NCBI RefSeq assembly: GCF_963678635.1
Contig: NC_087067.1
Span: 35,107,966-35,171,965 of the forward strand
DNA: 64,000 bases
Origin: Symsagittifera roscoffensis
Lineage: Eukaryota; Xenacoelomorpha; Acoela; Convolutidae
Direction of reading: 5' to 3'
Positions 55,012 to 64,000 of this stretch are shown here, one piece after another (positions within the stretch are counted from its first letter, which is position 1; the number at the start of each line of letters is the position of its first letter). The position numbers and the translations under genes are program-made. Below the pieces are notes generated by a model. It saw nothing but the letters and a program-made list of their open reading frames with translations. It ran no database searches and was not told where the DNA came from.

Positions 55012-55135
55012 AGCTTGAGTGGCTGAGGAGTAGTGCTTGAGACTCAATCTCTTGATTGCAGTAGGTCGCAGATTCGAATCCTACACGTAGCCGAGTTTTT
55101 GCTAATTCGAGGCTTATTTCTACTTTTTCTTATTT
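55012..55135 (+). mobile_element. tRNA-derived SINE (family S1), copy 3
   Basis: GCTTGAGTGGCTGAGGAGTAG, GAGACTCAATCTC and a good B-box CGCAGATTCGAATCCTACACG are followed by the S1 tail GAGTTTTTGCTAATTCGAGG and CTTATTTCTACTTTTT. This is the best-preserved S1 copy, and it follows the long REP-1 copy by about 120 bp. Confidence 0.7.
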
Positions 55136-55891
55136 AACTTGATAGAGCTTCTTTTTGGTCGTGTTTTCGCAATTCTCAAAAAAGTTGCCAAACTTTTGTT
55201 TGCCTGCTTTTTTAGATCGACCAAATTGGTTTTCTGAGCTCTCACATTTCATTATAAAGACCCTATTTTGACCAAACTTTCGGATTCACAGGCAATTTTT
55301 TGAAAAAAGGGGCCAAAAAAAGCGTTTTAAGGGACTCATCAGAAACTTTTGACAGAAACTAGCATGTTTTGGGCACGAGTTTCCACCTCTAATGTAGTCT
55401 GTATGGACTTCAACGCGCCTTCAGAAAAAATTAAGTGTCAGTCCGTAAAATTTGGAGGATTTAAAATAGTACCAAAGGGAGATGGAAGAAGGTCGACTCG
55501 CAGTGAAAGGGGTGGGAGCATTGCGCTCTTCCCCTAAATCCATCCTGAAATAGACAATTGAGGGCTCTCAGATCATACTACTTCGTCTCAGGCGCAAAAA
55601 AATGTTGGTTGTCAGGCTTAGATCTCGCTTTGGTTATTTGCAGCTCTGATTTCTATCAAACAACAAGGTAGCCACAATTCAATTTTCCATTTGATTTAGA
55701 TTTTTTTTTCGATATTCTTGAAGCCGAAATTGCATCAGAATTACGTAACAATGACAATCTGCTGTTATGATGCGAAACAATTTTAATTTTGGGCTTGTTG
55801 GCCTACAACCAAAATATGAGCCATAAATCGGAATCCAAAAAATTGAGATCTTAGACTTGAAAAGTTAAATGGTCACACAAAAAAAATCAGT

Positions 55892-58759
55892 TTAGTTTGA
55901 GTCTGTCGCATACAGTTTATTTCTGTCTTCGATTGCCTTTTTCATTTGAACCCGTTTTAGGTATGGGTGTTGAAACTTTGATCCCAGCATGTCATACACT
56001 GAGTTGGGCTGCCGAGTGAATGTGCCCTTCTTCCAACCGAGAGGTGCCGGCCACTTCTTTTTCCAATTGAGTGGGTTTTTCTCACTACAACTAACGCCTT
56101 GTTCTTCTAGCGCCTGAAACAACTTCAATTTCATTTCTTTCGAATAACTACATTCTGTAGCTGAAAATTTCGAACATGTATTCAGCTCAGGTACAAAAAG
56201 ATTCCGCATCTACGGTGTTCTGTTGTAAACACATCTAAAAACGGCAAAAAAATAGCTCGGAAGAGTTAGAAATGCACCAACAAAATCATAGAAAAAAATT
56301 TCTGCTTTTTTTACATGATATATTGATACGTTTAATAACTATCGGTGACTGCTTTTACCATTTTGTATCCGTGACTGCTTTATTTTCCATAATTTTATTG
56401 ATACGTTTCTAACTGTCCGTGGCTATGTTTTTACCATTTTGTAGCTTCGTTTACAATAGAAGATCATAGATACTCAAGGATGACTCTTAATCTGTTTGTA
56501 CCAGAGCTGAATACATGTTTCAAATTTTCAGCTATTTTCAAATTATAATTTTAAAAAAACTAGCGTGTACCGGACCTCCGGTGCTTCGAATTTTCAAGAA
56601 CTCAAAAAACTATTCTTTGAGTGTACTCTGACATCACCCAATTACAGTGTTCGTAATTAAAAAGTTTTTATTCAATTTTTTTATATAAATTTTGAAGAAC
56701 CATAAAATTTTGTGAAGTTTTGTATAAGTTCTTCGAAAAACTTAAAATGAACTAAAAAAACGTCACATCTGGGAAACTGGAAGCAATTGAGCAGTCGCAT
56801 TTGGACGCAAGATTTGCAACTCCTGAGAGTAACTTCAAATTTTGTAAAATTTTTCATTCGATTTTTTAATTCAAATTTAAAAAAAACCATAAAAATTTGT
56901 GACATTTTTTTTATATCTAAGTTTATAATGAATTAGGAAACGTCACATCTGGGCAACTGAAAGCAATTGAGCAGTCGCATTTGGACGCAATATTTGCAAT
57001 CTTTGAAAGTACTTAACTACAGGGTTGGGAATTTCACTTTAACGAATTACTTTGTAATTTGTGTTTTCTGAAAAATTCCAAAAAACAAAAATCGTCGTAT
57101 CTCTTAAACAAAAACTATTTGGGCACTCTTAATTAAAGGCCAAATTTTCAACCCCTGAGCTTACTCTGACAGCCCCCCAATTACAGGTTAGGAATTTCAA
57201 ACTTAAAAAAAAATTAATTTAATTTTCATGAAAATTTTTTTGAAAAAATCACAAAAAACGTCATATCTGGAAAACTGCAAAATTTTGAGCAGTCCTATTT
57301 GGATGCAAAATTCGCAGTCCTATTTGGAGGCCGAAAATTGCAACTCCGGAGAGTACCCTGACAGAGCCTCACTACAGCGATGATAATTTCAAGTTTTGTG
57401 AAATTTTGTTTACCTAAGTTTTCTGAAAAATTTTGAAAAAATCCTAGAAAAAACGTCATATCTCGAAAACAACAAGAATTTGAGCAGCCATATTCAGACG
57501 CAAGATTTGCAACCCCTGATAGTACCCTCACAAAAAGCAACAACAGGATTGAGATCTTCAACGTTGTGGAATTTTTTAAAATCTAAGTTTTCCGAAAAAT
57601 TTTGAAAAAAATCCTAGAAAAAACGTCATATCTCGCAAAAACAACAAGAATTTGAGCAGCCATATTCAGACGCAAGATTTGAAAACCCCTGAGATTACCC
57701 TCACAGATTCCAATAACAGGATTGAGATCTTCAATATTTTGGAATTATTTAACATTTAAGTTTTTTGAAAATTTCGGAAAATCATAAAAAATGTCAGATC
57801 TCGAAAACTACAAGGATTTGAGCAGTCATATTTGGCGGCGAAATTTGCATTTCCTGAGAGTACCCTGAACGAGCCTGACTACAGAGATGGCAGTTTCAAA
57901 TTTTGTGAAATTATATAATAGTTAATAGATAGATAATCGATTAAAGTTAAAAAATTAGGCGACGGTAGACAGACATAATCAAATTAATTAAAAAAACAGG
58001 TTTACAGACAGACAGACTTAATTTGGCCTCGAAAAAAAAATACTGAAAAATTAATGACCTTGCGGAAAACTAATTGAAAAATTTTCTTAAGCATTGCAAT
58101 ATATGAGATAGCTTAAACATGAAAAAATTCTTTCGTCAAAAAAGCAAATTTATTATGCTTAAATATGGGAGATAGCTGTCACTCGCATTTAAATATAGTA
58201 TAGATATAGATAGATAGATAGATATAGATTACAAGGGCCTTTTTTGATAAAACTAACGCAAAAAGAGAACACTGAATCGCCATATAATTTTCCTATTTAG
58301 CTGGAAACTTTATTCCCTGCACACAAAAAGAAGACTTAAACAATTAAAATTCATAGTTCATTAAAACCAAATTAATTTAAAAATGTTTGTCACAGTAAGA
58401 CAATTCGCGTTGCCAGCTAACGAAACAAGAAAATTTATTATATCACTTAAATTGGCTCAATCTCATGAACAAACGGGTTTATTTTTTAAGTATTGTATTG
58501 AGTAATTGAGTAGTATATTTAACCTACTTCAATGAGCGATTTCATCTTGGGTGTGTTGAGCTCAGAATTTGAAAACGGTTGCATTGCTACTTGTGTGATT
58601 CCAAACTTGACCAGTCTATCGCCCAGAATAGATGCCAGAATGCGGTAGGAGGATAGAGATAAGGGGTTGTGGATGCGATTCCTAATGTGCTCCTGGTCTG
58701 TTTCTATCTCCGTCACAACATGACCACTGTTGTGTACTACTGATAACTTCAAGCTGCCT
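55892..58759 (-). CDS. Mitochondrial ribosomal protein L18 (uL18m)-like, 3' exons
   Basis: Two exons on the minus strand: 58759-58524 and 56160-55892 (stop TAA at 55892-55894). The donor G|GTTAAA and acceptor TTTTCAG|CT join in phase 1. The first exon reads GSLKLSVVHNSGHVVTEI, then SSYRILASILGDRLVKFGIT, which aligns with the uL18 core (a strand pair followed by the helix with GRVLAxRCxxxGI). The second exon gives KLKLFQALEEQGVSC, the usual end of the family, plus about 55 extra residues ending LYATDSN that I do not recognise from other L18m proteins. The upstream acceptor (CTTTAG|A at 58760) shows that 5' exon(s) exist, but none was found in the window. The intron holds a satellite-bearing mobile element. 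Assignment is by similarity recalled from memory; residues are not highly diagnostic. Confidence 0.65.
56560..58240 (-). mobile_element. Satellite-bearing Helitron/Helentron-like element, copy 2
   Basis: It lies in the intron of the L18m-like gene, in the sense direction of that gene. Read on the minus strand, it starts with TATC repeats (about 58232-58193) and the conserved block (TATATTTAAATGCGAGTGAC, AGCTATCTCCCATA). After a less repetitive stretch come seven monomers, recognised by CGTCAYATCT on the plus strand at about 56761, 56941, 57092, 57259, 57453, 57626 and 57798 (mean spacing about 172 bp). It ends in the perfect hairpin ACCGGA-GG-TCCGGT, ACACG, CTAG, with T following. No protein is encoded. 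Confidence 0.75.
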
Positions 58760-58935
58760 CTAAAGAAGACAAAACATCAGGTAACACAAATAACTTGAAG
58801 AGCTCGAAAAGAACACTACAATAACTACTTCAAATAACTGAGGTTTCGAACACTATGATATGATAACTAAAATTGGCAAAAACTAAGGACTGTTTATTTA
58901 AATTCTGAACTCTTTTGCCCGGTTTATTGAGCTTT

Positions 58936-59160
58936 AATATGCTTCGAAGCGGATCAAATTACGTCTCCGCCTCTCAACCGAAAGGTCGGATGTTCGAGGC
59001 CCACCATGATCCGTGCTCATTGCTTGATGGTGAGGCAATATTAGCCAGTCCAGAACAATAACCAAAAAACTGCAGGTAGTTCTTAAGCAGGGGCACAACA
59101 TTGGTTCAACGTAAAGGATGTATAGCTCGTATATTTGTCTTTTCTCTCGAGGATAAATGG
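58936..59160 (+). mobile_element. tRNA-derived SINE (family S3), copy 2
   Basis: TTACGTCTCCGCCTCTCAACCG, then AAAGGTCGGATGTTCGAGGC (B-box), then CACCATGATCCGTGCTCATTG, GGTGAGGCAATATTAGCC, and the distal part with TTCTTAAGCAGGGGCACAAC and TATAGCTCGTATATTTGTC. It is a full-length match to the reversed copy at 39805-40065 and stops where the decayed LINE begins. Confidence 0.7.
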
Positions 59161-62100
59161 TCTTAAAGAACAAGTAGCACAGAATGTTCCGACCTGGAGA
59201 CGGGCAGAACCATACTCGTGCCAACACGAGTGCAAGATCCATCAAACTCCTCGATGTCTCCAACATGACACAACGCGTTTTTACACAAGGAGCAACACAA
59301 ACGAGCCTCACAGCTCCTACAGAAATTCATGGCTGGAATCATGGTCGCCCTGCTATTGCTAGTAGCAGGAATAGAAACAAACCCCGGGCCTGCAGCTTCT
59401 ACTGTCTGCACTCAAGAATTCATAAGTATTCAGTACAGTGCGTAGTGCCACTAAGGTGGCTGGGTACACCTCAAATGTACCAAACTCAAAACCATCGAAA
59501 AAGGCGATATCAACGTTGTGTGCTGAGCATGCACATGGTGCCGATCACCTGATATACCCATTGCACAACCAGCCCCCACCAAAGAAACCACAAGTTTCAA
59601 TACCCTCCAGTTCAATGTCAACGGATTAAGAAATTAAAATTGACAGAATCATACATAACAAGAAAGCAACTACATAAAAAAGCAGCGATACAGGAAACAA
59701 CCACAATGCGGCGTTAAAAGGCCCTCCTGGGTATCAAATAGTGGTCATTAACCACCCTAAGGAGTGCTGCAAAGGCGGAGGTCCTGCATTCATTATTGAT
59801 AAAAGCCTTAAATACTGCAAATATTCCCTACTCTCACAAATCACATCAGATAATCACACTGAACGACAAGGAAATCAAATTATATCAACTATCTCATTTC
59901 CTAACCTGATAAACATCCATCTTCCACCAAGCTGCTCCGAAGGCTTTTCAGCCTCCGTAAGACATTTACTAGACCTGAAATCGTTCTTCATTGTTGCTGA
60001 CATCAACGCACAGCTCTAGTACTCTCCTACAAACCCAGAACACAGAGGGGACAAACTTGCAAACGAATTGGTGATTCAGACTTCATAGTCTTAAATGAGA
60101 ATGGTTGAAATTCCGCGAGGAAACAGAAGAATTGTTTCTAAAAGCGCAATTCTCACGCAGTATTCTTAAGGATGAAAAAAGTTAGAGATATCATCAAGAA
60201 AGCCGCATTTTTGAAATATCTTACAGGGATATCTTGAAATAAAAAATCTTACCTGAATTAAGCCCTCACCTCGCTGGAGAGGCAGTAACAGTAATGCATA
60301 ACACACAACTTCCAAAAAATAACACCCAAGTCGCCTCACCATCACAGCCCTCAATCACACAATAAATAAAATTATACAAGGCAATTACCGCTCAAAACAG
60401 ATTAAATTACTAAAAAAAGAACCCCAGAGTACAATCAAGTATGTTATGGTACAAATTTTGATCTTTTTCCGGACAAAATCCACCGAAGACATCAAACATA
60501 CCAATTATTTTTTAATGATGTTCCACGAATTTATGATAATAAAAGTGCTCCATACTTTTCAACAAAGAGTACACCCCTTATCCAGATAAACCTGACCAAG
60601 AAAAGAAAAATTACGCTTAAAATAAAAAAAACTGCCTTTTAAAGCCACCAAGTTCACGACTGAAGAACTATAAACTGCAATTTTAAAAAAGAAAAAAATA
60701 GTTAAGCCCTTGGTCCTGATAAGATTGCACGATTCACCTTCATTCCATTGGAATGGTCGGCATAACATACATCACCAACGTTGATAACAGATCACTAAGC
60801 ATTGCAAAACACCACATAACAGGTCGAAATATCCCGCTCTATTTATCTACCTAAAAAACTGTAAATATCCTAAATATCCAAGTGATATAGGTTCTTTGCA
60901 CTTGTCTCCTGTGACTTAACTAGTAAAAAGACTTTTTTATAAAGGTAAGAAAAATAGTAAAGCCCGTGGTCCTGTAAGATTGCACGATTCACCTTCATTC
61001 CATTGGAATGGTCGGCATAACATACATCACCAACGTTGATAACTCATCACTAAGTATTGCAAAAACACCACCTAACAGGTCGAAATATCCCGGTCTATTT
61101 ATCTACCTAAAAACGGTAAATATCCTAAATATCCATGGAATCTAGGCCCATTGCACTTGTCTCCCGTGGCTAAACTAGTAAAAAGACTACTCTGTCAGAG
61201 AAAAATACTTGCTGCTTCGACTTAACCGCCCTAGATACGGTTAAACACCGAGTTCATCCAATTGACATATTTAGTACCTCGCTCACTAACAACATGGCTC
61301 CTCTCATAATTAGAAGGCTGCTTTTCGTACGTCGAGTGTGAAAATCAGGCGTCGGACAGGCGTAAAGTGAAACAAGGAGTTCCACAAGGTGGTTTTCTCT
61401 CACCGGCTTTCTTTAACCTGTGCTCCTAGTAACATTAAAAAGAACCTTTGCTGAAGATTTTACACTTCTCATATCTGGGCTCAATGCATCAGCGCTATAC
61501 GTCTCCATGAACGCATACATGGAAAAACTAAATATGGTTCATAGATAAACATCTCATCGATCTCTTGATGATAAATCTATGGCCACGTTATATACCACAT
61601 GGTCTGCAGAAGTGAATTTTGAAACTAAGGTTGATATCGGCGGTTATCGCCAAAAAACATAATAAAATGGGTGTGACATTTGAGTAAAGGCTTAATTTCA
61701 GAGCACACACAAAACATCTGTTCACGAGTACAATCAAGGAACAATGTACTGAGAAACCTAGCCGGTACTAACTGCAAGTGCAAAAGAGACCTTATCTATA
61801 TCATACAAGGCCATCAGTCGAAAGTCGTGGTGTTATGAAATAGGCTGCAGCAAAAAAGTCACCCAGCCGCAGAGCAACTAACTCAAAAAACTACAATTGA
61901 AACAAAATGACGAGCTAAGAAGTGTCACCGGTTCTGTAAGAACCACAAATATAGACCACCTGCACATTGAAACAAATGTCCTCCCAGTGCGTGAGCACAA
62001 CAAAATGCTCTCAAAACAGTTTTTACTTAGCAGCCACTTCCCAAGTCGAGCGGATTATGAAACCAGAGCAAGTACTGCACGCTCAAGCCAACTCTACAAA

Positions 62101-62520
62101 TATTGCTTCATCAGAACATCGCTCCCCTGCCCCAAACACAGCGCAAACAAACCATACACATTAAAATAAGGGCCTTTAACATGTCCATAAAAACAGTTGA
62201 ATATTACATCGGAAACCACCCTAAAAATGTTCAGCGCAATTCCACCTGAAATAGACTTGAGTTAAAACAGACTCGATCGCGACGACATGGGCAAATTTGC
62301 TCAGCTCCGATCAGGATACCCTCCCCTGCTGGATAATAACCGGAGTAGGTTCGACCCTAAAATCCCTAATGTCTGGAACCTGTAGTCAAGGCCCTCATGA
62401 TGTCAATCACCTATTTAATGGTCGAGGTAGACCGACAGATTTAGATGTCCTTAGTCTTTGGGCTGACCACCTCAGTGTAGCTGAATTTCTTCAACTCACA
62501 TAGCACAGTTGAGCAGCAGA
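59160..62520 (+). mobile_element. Heavily decayed LINE related to the 26-30 kb element
   Basis: An ATG at 59329 opens MAGIMVALLLLVAGIETNPGP (21 aa in the sequence; the last eight are the NPGP motif, 59368-59391). A broken zinc finger and endonuclease follow (FNTLQFNVNGLR, GPPGYQIVVINHP, FFIVADINAQL). The RT region is scarcely readable (GVPQGGFLSPAFFN-like text near 61376-61420). The C-terminus keeps LRSVTGSVRTTNIDHLHIE, HDVNHLFN and LSLWADHLSVAEFLQL, matching the C-terminus of the younger LINE. Many frameshifts, stops and deletions; dead. An internal duplication lies at 60700-61200. Confidence 0.8.
60700..61200 (+). repeat. Internal tandem duplication in the decayed LINE (about 255 bp)
   Basis: The text from CCTTGGTCCTGATAAGATTGC at 60708 to GTAAAAAGAC (about 60928) recurs from 60964 to about 61186 with small changes (for example GATAACAGATCACTAAGC versus GATAACTCATCACTAAGT). 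It covers the RT region around GPD...IAPIHL. The copies have diverged slightly, so the event is older than the 2-kb duplication at 4.2-8.3 kb. Confidence 0.85.
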
Positions 62521-62759
62521 GCAATTTTCCGGAGATGAAGGATTGTCAAAAGAAACAAAAATAGCTGCCTATGAAAGAGACGCAGCCAGAACAACAATAT
62601 TGATTGAAAAGAAACTACAAAACAAGTTCTTTTTTCTTTCAAACTACATCGTTTTTGGTGTATCAGTGAATCTAAATGAAAGCCTAGAATTTCGATAAAA
62701 AATAAATTGAGTTCAAGTCGCAGTTTTTCTAATAAAATACACCATATGTTTACCAACTA

Positions 62760-63350
62760 ACAAGCCTCAATTTATAGAGCAGTAATAACATGAAAAAAAA
62801 ATTGAATTTAATAAAAATAAAATGATTTTTTTTAATTTGAAATTTTTTGTGAAAATCATTCCCCCCACACGCCATATTAAAAACAAAGTGATTAAAATTT
62901 GGAACGATTTCTAACACGGATTAAATCTCGGCTTAAACGTCAATAGCGCGAAATATATCGCGCTTTAATTGCTCGAAATTGGCTATTTTTAAACCCCCAT
63001 CGCTTTACGAAAAACAATCACAGGTGAAATATCTTTCCAAATTTAAGCTCAGGACAACGATAGTTTTTGAATGATATCAAAAAAAATCCCGTCAAAAGTG
63101 GCTAGTTAAAAATTGGAAATTTGTCGGAAGAAAAAAAAAACACCCCGAGCACAAATATTCCGTTAATTTCCGAGCACAAATAATAAAAAACAATAATAGT
63201 CTGTGTTAACATCCTAAGCATTGGCTGTACTTAATAGCTGATCAGAATGAACACATTTTATCGCAACAAAATTTGGGTGGCAACAATATTTGTGACTTAG
63301 GTTGGAAAAAAAAGATAGTTCATATTATAACACAAGCATTGCTTGTGTAA
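62760..63350 (-). repeat. REP-1 family, reversed copy
   Basis: It matches 15440-16010 block for block: AATTTATAGAGCAGTAATAAC, TCCCCCCACACGCCATATT, AGCTCAGGACAACGATA, CACCCCGAGCACAA, TTGGCTGTACTTAATAGCTG, GACTTAGGTTGG, ACACAAGCATTGCTTGTGT. It lacks the same middle block as that copy. Confidence 0.75.
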
Positions 63351-64000
63351 AAAAAACAGAACTTTTTTATTTGAGTATTCTTAAAATTTTCATTCATAAA
63401 AGGGCGCAAGAAGAGTTTTGATAACTAATTTTACTTGAATAACACTAAGACATAGTTAGTTTTTCAAAGTAAATTATAGGCCTATGAAAAGTTTGCTCGC
63501 TCGCTTTATTCGCTCGAAATTGGACGAAAAATAAAAAAAAAGGTTTTTTCTCGAAACTGGAAATTTTTTTTTTCGAATGTCGTTCGAATCACGACTAAAA
63601 GGGGCTTTTATATGATACATCACTCGACCCATTCCGATGAGTATTTGTGATACCTAATTTTTCGAGGAAAACAAAAAAACTAAAAAACCCAAATACAAAG
63701 TTCCTCCCCATTTTCAATGGTAGGAACAATAAAAGCATCTGTTAATTTTGCAAAACAAAAAATGAAGAAAACGGCAACAAGATTAATGACATTTCTTGTG
63801 GACGAAAATGAATCAAATAAAACATAACAAACCTTGAGGAGTCAACAAACAAACAATTGTAGTAATGTTTGTTCGGATACGTGCAGCCTAATCCTCTTGG
63901 TTTTATTTCGAACCCAAGCAATTCGAGGTTGCGGCGGTTCCGATTCGAGTATACATGATTATGTTTCGGAGTTTGCAGCCCACTATTTTCTGTCCAGCTA
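63351..64000. other. Non-coding right edge
   Basis: AT-rich with no recognised gene, repeat landmark or RNA. The expected 5' exons of the minus-strand L18m-like gene are not visible here. Confidence 0.45.

Noticed and set aside
58519-58530. Donor GAA|GTAGGT for the L18m-like exon
   Set aside because: It would leave phase 0, which does not match the phase-1 acceptor at 56160; the donor five bases on (GTAG|GTTAAA) does.
58934-59311. 125-residue minus-strand frame
   Set aside because: It overlaps the plus-strand S3 SINE and the start of the decayed LINE, and shows no domain.

Overview
The window looks like genomic DNA of an invertebrate animal. It is AT-rich, its genes have GT-AG introns of about 0.2 to 2.7 kb, it is full of interspersed repeats, and its genes are metazoan (integrin beta, ADAM10, a secreted Frizzled-related protein). 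I cannot place it in a phylum. Products are named by remembered family motifs, with no database search. Exon structures were built by hand, requiring splice sites, codon phase and family alignment to agree.

Layout: 1-13.6 kb is repeat country. It holds a fragment of a 170-bp-monomer satellite element, a decayed RTE-like LINE with a recent 2.05-kb tandem duplication (4231-8333), and a decayed MULE transposase with a FLYWCH-like region (10.74-11.93 kb, minus). An integrin beta gene lacking its 5' exon(s) follows (13626-18892, plus, five exons). Next is an intronless NRF-6-type acyltransferase (20281-22512, plus). From 22.5 to 30.2 kb there are repeats and a nearly complete LINE with endonuclease and reverse transcriptase. 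ADAM10/Kuzbanian occupies 30659-41179 (plus, ten exons, 915 codons, apparently complete). From 41 to 49 kb the DNA is non-coding but structured: a hAT-type MITE with TIRs and 8-bp target duplication, a cluster of GCGGAATCCGC-like motifs, and a 435-bp foldback element. A secreted Frizzled-related protein lies at 50198-52276 (plus, four exons, 417 codons), with a possible TATA/CCAAT promoter near 48.92-48.97 kb. The end of a mitochondrial ribosomal protein L18-like gene is on the minus strand (55892-58759, 5' exons not found). From 58.9 to 62.5 kb lie a tRNA-derived SINE and a heavily decayed LINE, then more copies of dispersed repeats.

Integrin beta, ADAM10 and sFRP all act at the cell surface (adhesion, ectodomain shedding, Wnt modulation). 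I see no evidence that they are co-regulated; ordinary metazoan synteny is enough. The most unusual material is in the repeats: two intronic elements with a TATC-rich start, about 172-bp internal monomers and a hairpin-plus-CTAG end (Helitron/Helentron-like architecture), non-autonomous elements with tRNA-like cores, the foldback, and the spaced palindrome cluster. Among the genes, the integrin beta has altered metal-site residues and a GC-AG intron.
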